From Microbacterium radiodurans (GTDB lineage Bacteria; Actinomycetota; Actinomycetes; Actinomycetales; Microbacteriaceae): 64,000 bases of DNA. The stretch covers positions 806,001 to 870,000 of the forward strand of contig NZ_VYRZ01000002.1 in NCBI RefSeq assembly GCF_008710705.1. The letters are read 5' to 3'. The position numbers were made by a program, and so were the translations under genes. This document shows, piece by piece, positions 8,442 to 16,803 of this stretch (its first letter is position 1; every line of letters begins with the position of its first letter). A model generated the notes under the pieces. The model did no database searches, was not told the DNA's origin, and saw nothing but the letters and a program-made list of their open reading frames with translations.

Positions 8442-10117
8442 AGCTCCAGGTCGCTGAGTTCCTCAAGGGTCAAAGCCCGGTATCTGGTGCTTGAGTACGG
8501 GCCAGCCGGTATGACCTCTTCGAAGACTGCGCCGAGCGCATTGGTTCTTGTCAGTATCTGTTCTGCGAGTGCAGCAGCCTGATCGCGTTGGGCTTCTTCA
8601 GATGGATGGCTGAGCCGGAGGTTGATGCGCTCTAGATTCTCGAGAACCAGCGCCTTACTCAGCCACAGCAGGACATGGAGTTTGCTCTTGCCGAGACGAA
8701 TCAGTTCGAAGTCGGCTACTTCCAGGTTCTTGTATAGGACCAGGGCGAGGAGCCGATCGGGGGTGAGCTCTTCGGGGTGGAGTCCTGGTTGCAGCAGGCG
8801 GTCTCTATACATCGCAAATTCATTGCGGATGTTGCGGATCTGTCGTTGATCAGGAAAGTACTGAGCGATCCTCCTAACGAGACCTTGGGAAGGTCGACCT
8901 TCTACTCGGGCGCGCTCCTCTGCGCCTGGTTCTGCTTCTGCAGACCCGTTGACCGGAACTCCAGCGAGCAGCTCGAGTTCTTTCTTGAGGGCTCCTCTGG
9001 CGTTCTGCTCCGTGACAAAGGGGACGACCGGAACGATCAGGTCGAAGAACTTTGTTCGGCTGAAAGCGTCATGTTGCACGTCTCCGGTGGCTTGGACAGT
9101 CTTGGCCAGGAGGGAGTCGCGGATCGCGTACACGAAAACGATGGGCCCATGATGAAACCCTTTGGGAATCTCCTCCAAGTTTTCTAGCTCATCGAAATTG
9201 AGCTTCTCGGCCTTCTTCCATGGCCTGCGCTTCAAGACGCGATCCCACAAGCTGCCCGTCTTACCGTGGAGTCGTTCCGCGTTCAGTTGTGCTGAGTGGT
9301 TGAGCAGAACGTTGAGTGCGCGCAGGTCTTCGAAGACTTCGACGTTGTCGAAGCGGTCCATGTCTTCAAGGACGAGAATGCGTGTCTTCGAGACCTGGAA
9401 GAAGTAGACGATCTCGTCAAGATAGTCGTCGAAGTAGCTGCCGCTCTTGTCTGCGAGCGTGAGCTTGGCCGGTCCGGCTGCGAGGTCACTGATCGCAAGG
9501 CGGCCGTTCGTGATTCGCAGGAGGAGCAGGGCGACGAGCGCGACGCCCACCAGGGTCGGAATGTAGAGCTCAGGACGCCAAGTCAGTGTCGAGTCGTGTT
9601 GAAGAGATGCGACAACCAGCGTGATGATCCATTGAACGGCGACACCGGCCGCCCCTGCAAGCAGTGCCCAGCCAAGGCTCTTGAACCACCGGAACTTGCT
9701 GGTCCTCGGAAACCGCGAGGCAGGCATTTTGGAAGGGTCAACGACGTAAAGGATCTGCTTGACGATCTCCTTCTGCAAGTCACTGGCCGAGGGCTCCGCG
9801 ACTTCCTTGCCTGCCGAACTCGCGGAGGAGGACCGCACGGTCGCAAGGGATACCTGAATCGTCTGGTCTGGGTATCTATCCGTGAGCCCTTGGAGGATGC
9901 TGCTCTTTCCTGCACCGTAAGGCCCGGACAAGGCAATGTTCGTCGCCTGACGTGCTTCGATTCCTTCAAGGAGTGCACGAAGGTACCCCGCGTGCACGGA
10001 TGGCACGTAATGCGGAGCCAGATCTTGAAGCGGTTGCCACTTTAAACGCGGTGACGTAACGGCTTCGGTTGTCGTAGGCGTCTCGTTCGACGTTGAATCG
10101 CCAGACTCGTTCAGCAC
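8294..10117 (-). CDS. YobI-family P-loop NTPase, N-terminal part
   Basis: The product is 607 aa from GTG 10117, chosen because GGAAGGA lies 6 nt upstream; an ATG 18 bp earlier and one at 10186 are alternatives. The P-loop GPYGAGKSS is at residues 65-73, two hydrophobic segments lie near 147-170 and 186-201, and Walker B ILVLEDMDRF near 247-256. An NTPase with membrane segments inserted between Walker A and B is characteristic of KAP/YobI-like proteins, suggesting a membrane-associated sensor ATPase. The last ~35 residues (rich in R, S and C) look like out-of-frame translation, supporting a -1 frameshift into the next open frame at 8441. Confidence 0.68.
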   Translation of the reverse strand: MLNESGDSTSNETPTTTEAVTSPRLKWQPLQDLAPHYVPSVHAGYLRALLEGIEARQATNIALSGPYGAGKSSILQGLTDRYPDQTIQVSLATVRSSSASSAGKEVAEPSASDLQKEIVKQILYVVDPSKMPASRFPRTSKFRWFKSLGWALLAGAAGVAVQWIITLVVASLQHDSTLTWRPELYIPTLVGVALVALLLLRITNGRLAISDLAAGPAKLTLADKSGSYFDDYLDEIVYFFQVSKTRILVLEDMDRFDNVEVFEDLRALNVLLNHSAQLNAERLHGKTGSLWDRVLKRRPWKKAEKLNFDELENLEEIPKGFHHGPIVFVYAIRDSLLAKTVQATGDVQHDAFSRTKFFDLIVPVVPFVTEQNARGALKKELELLAGVPVNGSAEAEPGAEERARVEGRPSQGLVRRIAQYFPDQRQIRNIRNEFAMYRDRLLQPGLHPEELTPDRLLALVLYKNLEVADFELIRLGKSKLHVLLWLSKALVLENLERINLRLSHPSEEAQRDQAAALAEQILTRTNALGAVFEEVIPAGPYSSTRYRALTLEELSDLELWRRVAAGGSVPYNQGRRWIVKPLRRPSRCRCLSRSRRQSRSLLTNVGV

Positions 10118-10307
10118 TGGGGTTCCTTCCCGCATGGTCTCACTCGCTCTGCCGTAATCTCGCTGCCACCGACGTACACGGCACATCGAAGAAGTTCCAG
10201 ATCGCAGGATGCCCGCGGGATGTGGCTAGTCATATCCGCGTTGACGCCCCTTGCATAAGATCCACAAGGACCGGCATCGCTGAGGATGGATCCGGCCCTT
10301 TACGCCC

Positions 10308-10358
10308 GGGTCTGCTGTAGGAATAGGTGACATCTTGACCTATCCGTGCAGCAGACCC
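10308..10358. other. Long imperfect hairpin between two cargo genes
   Basis: GGGTCTGCTG (10308-10317) pairs perfectly with CAGCAGACCC (10349-10358), and the inner GGAATAGGT/ACCTATCC continue the stem with one bulge. It lies 33 bp downstream of the stop of the 1198-aa gene and upstream of the YobI gene. There is no U-run on the minus strand. It may end transcription of the upstream gene without a U-tract, or be an operator for the YobI unit. Confidence 0.5.
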
Positions 10359-10390
10359 ACGCGGAAGATATTGCTTCGTTCTCACTTCCG

Positions 10391-13300
10391 TCAGCCTCTG
10401 TTGCTTCGTCGAGTGCGACCTCTCGAACTGAGGTTTAGGGAGTCAAGTTCAAGATCATCGAACGGGATCACAGGAAACGGGCTCGCCTGAAGCAAAGGAG
10501 TGAGCAAGGGGTCACTCGTGACCACCGCCCCGACTACCTGCCACCCTGATCCGTCATTGCCGTGTCCCAAAGCTGGGACCACCTCGTGAAGGTTCTTTCT
10601 TAACCAATCGATACGCCTGCTGTGAAGTTCTGCGGTGGACTTCTTGTTCTTCTTTCCCAAGAAGAGCTTCTGCAGTTCGTTGGCAATCTCCGCTGGAGTG
10701 CGGGAAATCTCGAAGTCCTTCGCCTCGATAGCGATGATGGATCGGGTCCTGGGGTGAACCGCGAGGATATCAACGTCGCCAAGCTCATTCCCTGCTGAGT
10801 CGGCGATGACATTCTTACCGATCTTCTTTACCGAGACTCGCACGTCCATTCCGAGCTTCTGACATCGGGCCGCCACAGAACGAGCAAAGTCATCGTTAAC
10901 TTTGCCTCTGGCCCGTGAGATGAAGTGCTGCATCTCGATACTCTTGGCCCGGCCCTGCAGCCTGCCCGAAAGTAGGTTGTCTGCCCAGTAAACGCCCAAT
11001 CTGTAAATACCTCGGAATCCGAACACCAGGTCGTTACCTTGAAGAACCAATGGCCTACGGATGTATGACATGTCTCGGTTGAAGCGCCATGGCCAGGCGT
11101 CTTGTCCGATACTGAGGAAGGACGACCGTGGCGTGAGCGTGATCGCGGAGATGACTGTAGACACCGCTTCCTGAGACATGTTTCTATTCGCTGCAATCTT
11201 GGTGATGCTGGTAGCGCGATCGATGCGCGTAACCCGATCTGCTGTGGCCAAGTCGAGCAAGCCACCACACACTTCACGGAGTTCAGCGAGGGTGAATCCG
11301 AACTCTGCACTCATGGCTTGGCTGCTATTTGCAATGAATGCGTCGCCGTCGAACTGGGAGGAGCTTTCATAGGCATCGCCGCGTAGAGCATTACGAACTG
11401 AGCGCGTGCCTGAGTTGGCGGCATACTTCTCCATCGCCGCTATCACAGGCTGCTCCCGGCTGACACCAAGTCGACCCGATCCAAGGATTGAGACCTGGAA
11501 GTCGGCAAGGTCGTAGTGGAGGAAATCTGAGATCGTTCCTCGCTCACCGATCTCTTTAGCGATGCTCAGAATGCGGTAGTAGTCGAGGATGGTGATATCG
11601 CGCGCTCCGGCAGGAGGCTGCGCTGCGGTGTATTCGATCAGGAATCGGTTCGCTCTGTGTGCGGCAGCGATCCCCTTCCGATGCTTTACGAGCTCTGTGA
11701 CTGTATGTGACTGTTCTCCGAAGCATGCCAAGCGTGCTGCTAGCAGCGTGTTGCTGAGTCTGGCATTGTGCAGAAGCGATTCGTTCTGGGAGACCAGAAA
11801 GTCGATCAGGTTGTTTCGATCGAATACTGCGATGTCATCTTCGAGCAACTTGAAAAGGTGGGAAACAGCAGAGTTGAGTACTCGAACTCGGTCCTTCTCA
11901 TCGAAGACACCTGTGGAGAGATCACCGCCTTCGGGTGATCTTAGCCACTCACCAAGGCCGTCCAGCAGTTGGGCGTCGACCTGCTCATGGCCTGTCAGTG
12001 GGCGAGGAAGGTTCTCCGCCAGCATGTCGGGCGAGCGGTCCTGGCTGAAGACGTTGATCATTCGCTTCGTGCCCTCGGGCGCGATTAGGTCGAGCATCCT
12101 CGCGAGATCATCGCCGACGGCTCCGAACAGGCTGGTTAGGAGTACCGCCACAAGTTCACGTTCTGCTGTGTTCTTGGGTTGTTGGAGCTGTGCTGCGAAG
12201 GTTTCGGTGAACTCTAGGACAAGTCCTCGATCTGTCGGTCGTGCGCGCACGGCCGAGTCCGTCGTGGACCGCACATCGGCCCTCTTCCATGATTCCGGAT
12301 CACTCACCAGCAAGACGAGTTCTTCGGTATCAGAAGCGGACATCACTGCTGCACACGCTGCGCACTCACGAACCCAGTAGGCCACGCAATCAAGTAGATC
12401 GATTTCGACACCTATAAACCCTTCGACGCCAGGGTCGACAGTGATTAAGATTGTCTGATGTTCGAGCTCGACTGCAGATCCGATGTAGGAAGTATTCGGG
12501 ACAGTGATGAAGATCTCTGGCGCATCCAGTTCGTATCGGCGCTGTACCTGGATGATCGGAGCACCGGGAACAGGCACGACCACACCGTGCCGATCCGTCT
12601 CCTTGGAGAACTTTAATATCGTAGAGAGACCGTCTCCCGTCTGGAAAGCGGTGAAGGTGGCTGGCCGGTCGTCGGATAGGTAGAAGGACTTGTCGTTCTG
12701 AGCATATGAACTGAACTCGTCGAGGATGCTGAACGACATCGATTCTCCCGGGCGGTTCTCGACAGCTTGGGCAAACAACAGCAGTCCTAGCAAACCATCC
12801 GGTTCCTGGTGCAATATCACCTCAAGATCATCGGAACGAGCTATCAGCATCGGGTCCGAATCCTCCACATTCGGCACGCCCCAGAAGGCACCGCGTCCCG
12901 GACTATCAGTGATCACCAGGTGGATCATATCCTCAGCCGAGGAGTAGCTCGCTCTAGCTTCGGGGGTCATCAAATCCGCGAGCTGTTCCAGCGTTGGGCG
13001 CGTGTTGTATTGGCCCCAGATCTCCGCTTCCCAGTCGACGAGGGGATCTGTCGCGAGCACCAAGTGAAGGTCACGCTTGCCATCAATGCTGATGAGATAC
13101 CTGCTGAAAGATTCGCGGTGCTCCAACTCTTCGAGTGAAGTATCTGAAGGCAAGAGCCTCATGAACCGCCGCAAGGCAGCCTGCCGCCAGCGCTTCCCAA
13201 ACTCTGCGAGTTGAGCTTCCTGCTCGACAAATCGAAGCAGATGGAACCGGATAGAGATTGCAAGGTCAAGCGGCAAGACGACTCGGTATCCGTCTGCGGT

Positions 13301-13987
13301 TCTGAGGAACGGCGCTTCGTAAAGGCGGTCGTCGGTGTAATCGTCTTGGCAAGGATGATTCAGGTGGCCAGGATCGAGCGCGAATGTGTCCACCACCACA
13401 CGGAGCCAACGGCCGTGAGCATCGAGTTCTTCATTCGAGATGAACGCTGCGTCAGCGAGCTCCTTCAACCGGGCGGCTCCAGGTACGTCCACCGGAGTCC
13501 GTGCCGAGCCTGCTGGTTCGGCGCCACGTGCGAGCCCTGCCCTCTTGAGCACAATGTCACTCACGGTGAGCAAGCCCTGGACTAGCTGGCGTGCGAGCGC
13601 TCGTAGCTCTCTCGGCATCCACGGGTCACGGAACGCCGCGTCGATGAGATTCTCGAGATCGGAGACGCTGTGCTCGCCAGAGCCGCCAGATACGAGGTAG
13701 GGCCCGCCGCTGAAAGTGATGCTCTGCACAAGCACTTCTGAATATGGGTCTTCGAGCATCAGGATGCGTGGCCCTCCAACGTCATCCCTTTTCAGAATAG
13801 ATCGAATTGTACTCGGGCTTACCGCGCCGGCCCCATGGTCGGGCAACGCCATCCCCAGCGCGGCGAGTCGATGAAGTCGGACGTATCGTGACGCGTTTGT
13901 GGGGAGAAGCATCAACCCGGATGCAGCCGCTACAAGCGATGGGCCGTCCACACGCTGGGGAACGCCTTCTACGCGGATGCCGGCCAT
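10391..13987 (-). CDS. 1198-aa putative defence protein with C-terminal PD-(D/E)XK nuclease domain
   Basis: I do not recognise the first ~1000 residues: no P-loop, no membrane segment, no clear repeat. The C-terminal ~170 residues contain GDVDILAVHP (from 1070) and IIAIEAKDF (1084-1092), i.e. D1073 ... E1088-x-K1090, the core of a PD-(D/E)XK nuclease of the NERD/Mrr-like kind. The following RTPAEIANELQKLF helix is typical of this type. Its size, context among defence genes and a single nuclease tail suggest a sensor-plus-nuclease effector acting on nucleic acid; this is inference. GAGGA lies 11 nt before ATG 13987. Codon use differs from the host. Confidence 0.6.
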   Translation of the reverse strand: MAGIRVEGVPQRVDGPSLVAAASGLMLLPTNASRYVRLHRLAALGMALPDHGAGAVSPSTIRSILKRDDVGGPRILMLEDPYSEVLVQSITFSGGPYLVSGGSGEHSVSDLENLIDAAFRDPWMPRELRALARQLVQGLLTVSDIVLKRAGLARGAEPAGSARTPVDVPGAARLKELADAAFISNEELDAHGRWLRVVVDTFALDPGHLNHPCQDDYTDDRLYEAPFLRTADGYRVVLPLDLAISIRFHLLRFVEQEAQLAEFGKRWRQAALRRFMRLLPSDTSLEELEHRESFSRYLISIDGKRDLHLVLATDPLVDWEAEIWGQYNTRPTLEQLADLMTPEARASYSSAEDMIHLVITDSPGRGAFWGVPNVEDSDPMLIARSDDLEVILHQEPDGLLGLLLFAQAVENRPGESMSFSILDEFSSYAQNDKSFYLSDDRPATFTAFQTGDGLSTILKFSKETDRHGVVVPVPGAPIIQVQRRYELDAPEIFITVPNTSYIGSAVELEHQTILITVDPGVEGFIGVEIDLLDCVAYWVRECAACAAVMSASDTEELVLLVSDPESWKRADVRSTTDSAVRARPTDRGLVLEFTETFAAQLQQPKNTAERELVAVLLTSLFGAVGDDLARMLDLIAPEGTKRMINVFSQDRSPDMLAENLPRPLTGHEQVDAQLLDGLGEWLRSPEGGDLSTGVFDEKDRVRVLNSAVSHLFKLLEDDIAVFDRNNLIDFLVSQNESLLHNARLSNTLLAARLACFGEQSHTVTELVKHRKGIAAAHRANRFLIEYTAAQPPAGARDITILDYYRILSIAKEIGERGTISDFLHYDLADFQVSILGSGRLGVSREQPVIAAMEKYAANSGTRSVRNALRGDAYESSSQFDGDAFIANSSQAMSAEFGFTLAELREVCGGLLDLATADRVTRIDRATSITKIAANRNMSQEAVSTVISAITLTPRSSFLSIGQDAWPWRFNRDMSYIRRPLVLQGNDLVFGFRGIYRLGVYWADNLLSGRLQGRAKSIEMQHFISRARGKVNDDFARSVAARCQKLGMDVRVSVKKIGKNVIADSAGNELGDVDILAVHPRTRSIIAIEAKDFEISRTPAEIANELQKLFLGKKNKKSTAELHSRRIDWLRKNLHEVVPALGHGNDGSGWQVVGAVVTSDPLLTPLLQASPFPVIPFDDLELDSLNLSSRGRTRRSNRG

Positions 13988-14151
13988 GAACCGATGATCC
14001 TCACAGGAAGAGGCATAGCGCCACGGGTTCTGAAACTATGGGGAGTGAAATCCGAACCGTCAACCGGAACGTGTATACCGTCGGCAGACATCCGCTTGAG
14101 AACGGCTCCTTCCTGAGTCGTCACTTGCATAGATCTCCCTACATCGGTCAC
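13969..14151 (-). CDS. Possible 60-aa coupled ORF between two cargo genes
   Basis: A GTG start overlaps the TGA of the RloC-like gene (GTGA), and the frame runs through the 160-bp gap to overlap the first codons of the 1198-aa gene. The junction style matches translational coupling. The 60-residue product shows no recognisable motif and may be a chance open frame. Confidence 0.25.
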   Translation of the reverse strand: MTDVGRSMQVTTQEGAVLKRMSADGIHVPVDGSDFTPHSFRTRGAMPLPVRIIGSWPASA

Positions 14152-16484
14152 GGCAATGCGAGTAGCTTCGCGGCGTCGAGGTCAAGGGCCGCACACATCT
14201 CGTCGAAGTGACCGCGGTCGACGGTGCTAATGAACTCGAATGCGGAGCGAAGGATCGTCACCGCCTCACCGATCTTGACAGGCCGACTGATGTCTGCCTC
14301 TTCGTTGTGAGATTGGCGATGGACGAAGCGGGTAACACGTTGGCGAAGCGGATCGGGAACACTCTGGTCTTGGAAGGCGCGGCGCATGGATCCTTCGAAG
14401 TCGCCTATCTTGCTGGGGTACTTGAAGGCGAGGAATGCCTCGAGCATTTGCCGGGCGGCGTTCGGGATGATTGCTGTCGCCTCGAGTTCGCTCGCAAGAT
14501 CTCCGTCGACGCCATCCTTGTCCAGGACATCGGCGATGCGCCAGAAGAGGTAGTGGTACTGAGACCGAAGCTTGGCGCGCAATTTCTCGTCCGTCCACGA
14601 GAGCAGTACGGGGCGGCGTGCCGAAGTCCCGCCAGGGAGGTTCTCGTAGCGGGCTCGGAGTTCGTAGATCGAGTAGGGGCAATCGTCTCTCTTGACGTTC
14701 CCAGGAAGGCGATCGAGCTGGTTGCTCCACAGGCGGAAGAGTTCGAAGCTGTGCGTCAGGAGAATCACCTGATGGGTGGATCCATTGCCAACAAGCGTGC
14801 TCCAGAGGTGGCTCGATGCGCCAACGAGAATCTCCTGGTCGAGGCTGGAGACTGGGTCGTCGATGACGACGGTGGCCGTGATCTTGCGGGTCTGTTCGTC
14901 GCGAAGGCTGCAGAGGAAGTACAGCAGTGATATGGCTGTCTGCTCGCCCTCGCTGAGCGCGGTCGCTGGATGGCCATTGCGCTGGATGGAGTAGCGCCCG
15001 TCGCGTTGAGAGAATTCCAGTTCGTCACGACCCAGGAGGCTCGCGACGTCACGGGTGAGTTCCGCGGCCAAGGGTGATGGGTCAAGGTCGGCGACATTGA
15101 TGCGTTCGCGTTCTTGAGTGAGCTGGGTCTGCTCACGCTTGAGGGCGTCGGCGAGTTCCGTCTGCTGCTCCCCTTCGGTGAGAGACTCGCGATGCGCGTC
15201 GGCGATCTCGGCGAGCCGCGCGAGCTCGATGCGACGAGCGGCTTTGGTAACAGCTTCCTGGTAGTCGGCGGAGCGGGTGTTGTGCTGGTCCAGCACCTCG
15301 TTGAGATTCAGGTAGCTGACCGCGCTTCGGCCGGGGAGATCGCCGGCGTCGACGGCGCTGAACGGTGTTGATCGTTTCGCCTCGAGCAGAGTACGCAGCG
15401 CGGTGATCCGTTCCCAGTACGCGATGGCGTCTTCTGTGCTCTGACGAAGCTGCTCCTGGTAGGCGTCCTGCAGGTCCGCGTACAGGAGAGCGCGATCAGG
15501 TGCAGAGGTGAGGGCGCACGAGAACTCCTCGTGTTCACGTTCCAGAGTTCTGTCAAGAACACTGATGCGGTTCTGCAGCTTGGTGAAACTCTCATCAAAG
15601 TGGCTCGCGAGAGCCTGCCTGCGCTCCGCCGTGAGTGGGTTGGCGCAGAACAGGCACGCATCGCGGTGCGCGTGGAGCCGAAGGCCCTGTTGCACCCACT
15701 GTTCGGCTTCCGCGTCACCGGCGAGCTCTTCGATCGCGATACTGGTGATGGTCTCACCGAGTAGCGCGGCGACCTGAGCTTCCAGGGCTGTGAGATCGAA
15801 CGTGACCGGTTGGACGAGGGCGGTCGGCTCCATGCGCTGCCCCTGAACCAAGCGAAGGTCCGTCGCGATCTCGGTATCGGATCGTCGAGCAGTGACCTGG
15901 TCGAGAGTGGTGAGTAACTCGGTGACGCGCCTTGCGTCGTAGCTGCGGGCAGCGTAACGTCCGCCTGCTGATTGTAGTTCCTGCCCGATCGTCCGTGCGG
16001 TGTCCGTCGCGAGCTTCTTCGCCGTACTTGTGGCTTTCTCCGCAGCGCTCTTCGCAGCGGGGAGCTGATCTGTGAGGGTCCCGAGGCGGACGTCGATCTC
16101 TGAGAGCCGCTTGTCTCTTGTGACGTTGGGCTCACCCAACACCAATAGCGGTAAAGCATCGCTTCGCCCATTCACATCGAACAGCAGGTTCTTCTTCACG
16201 AACCGTTTGTCGAACACTCTGAGCCGGGACCAGAAGGAATCCGAGCGATCCACGACTCGTCGCGATCCTCCGCTGGGTACATCAACATCGACCTGGAGGG
16301 CGACGTCGGTGGGATCAGCATGCGTCATCTGCGACAACACCCGCGCCAAGGTGCTCTTGCCGCTGCCGTTTCCTCCGTAGATCACGTTCACACGCGAGAA
16401 GTCCTCGACCGATGTGGACATCGACCATCCGTCGAGGATGCCCGCGTCATTCGCTCCCCGCACCTTGACGATCCTGCGCATCAC
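14148..16484 (-). CDS. RloC-like AAA_13 ATPase, putative RNase effector
   Basis: The product is 778 aa, an SMC/Rad50-like ABC ATPase: Walker A GGNGSGKST (37-45), coiled-coil arms with CLFC (277-280) resembling a zinc hook, signature LSEGEQTA (510-517), and Walker B TVVIDDPVSSLD (538-549). This is the layout of AAA_13 proteins such as the anticodon nucleases PrrC and RloC. The C-terminal domain has R678-x3-E682 followed about 40 residues later by H722 and H726. In PrrC the catalytic residues are an Arg, a Glu four residues on, and a downstream His (family knowledge). The match suggests tRNA cleavage but is not proof. It acts in the cytoplasm and is followed by the 1198-aa gene. Confidence 0.68.
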   Translation of the reverse strand: MMRRIVKVRGANDAGILDGWSMSTSVEDFSRVNVIYGGNGSGKSTLARVLSQMTHADPTDVALQVDVDVPSGGSRRVVDRSDSFWSRLRVFDKRFVKKNLLFDVNGRSDALPLLVLGEPNVTRDKRLSEIDVRLGTLTDQLPAAKSAAEKATSTAKKLATDTARTIGQELQSAGGRYAARSYDARRVTELLTTLDQVTARRSDTEIATDLRLVQGQRMEPTALVQPVTFDLTALEAQVAALLGETITSIAIEELAGDAEAEQWVQQGLRLHAHRDACLFCANPLTAERRQALASHFDESFTKLQNRISVLDRTLEREHEEFSCALTSAPDRALLYADLQDAYQEQLRQSTEDAIAYWERITALRTLLEAKRSTPFSAVDAGDLPGRSAVSYLNLNEVLDQHNTRSADYQEAVTKAARRIELARLAEIADAHRESLTEGEQQTELADALKREQTQLTQERERINVADLDPSPLAAELTRDVASLLGRDELEFSQRDGRYSIQRNGHPATALSEGEQTAISLLYFLCSLRDEQTRKITATVVIDDPVSSLDQEILVGASSHLWSTLVGNGSTHQVILLTHSFELFRLWSNQLDRLPGNVKRDDCPYSIYELRARYENLPGGTSARRPVLLSWTDEKLRAKLRSQYHYLFWRIADVLDKDGVDGDLASELEATAIIPNAARQMLEAFLAFKYPSKIGDFEGSMRRAFQDQSVPDPLRQRVTRFVHRQSHNEEADISRPVKIGEAVTILRSAFEFISTVDRGHFDEMCAALDLDAAKLLALP

Positions 16485-16588
16485 AACACCTCGGAGAGCG
16501 GGCGCGACATGGCGCGGGATCGCGCGAGACAGTGCTTCATAATCGAGGTTCCTGACCGACGGGAACCTGCGGCTGACCGTCTAGCTTC

Positions 16589-16791
16589 GTGGAATTGACA
16601 TCGTGCATCCAGGATCGCGGACCCGCGGCGCCCGAACCAGCCGACACGCGGGCCGACGACGACCAGTCGGCTGAGAACTCCGACGCCCTGGCAAGCGCCG
16701 CGAGGTCGGAGTGTTCATCGCTTTCGGAGCCGCAGCCCTCGCAGGCGCCGTCTGGATGAACTTCTTCCTGAACCTCGGCGGCACCCTGTGA
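16589..16791 (+). pseudogene. Frameshifted remnant of a small membrane protein
   Basis: In the ~320-bp gap between two minus-strand cargo genes, plus-strand frame 2 encodes an acidic, hydrophilic stretch (from GTG 16589; ...PEPADTRADDDQSAENS) and frame 1 then encodes a basic-hydrophobic tail (KRREVGVFIAFGAAALAG..., ending at TGA 16789-16791). Joined near 16690 they would make a small single-pass protein of about 68 residues. No start signal is clear. I do not recognise the family. The rest of 16485-16803 shows nothing else. Confidence 0.3.
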
Positions 16792-16803
16792 CCTCATCAG
16801 GGG

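Noticed and set aside
16537..16797. 86-aa minus-strand frame with a Cys-rich start
   Set aside because: Antisense to the small membrane-protein remnant; no start signal and no conserved pattern.
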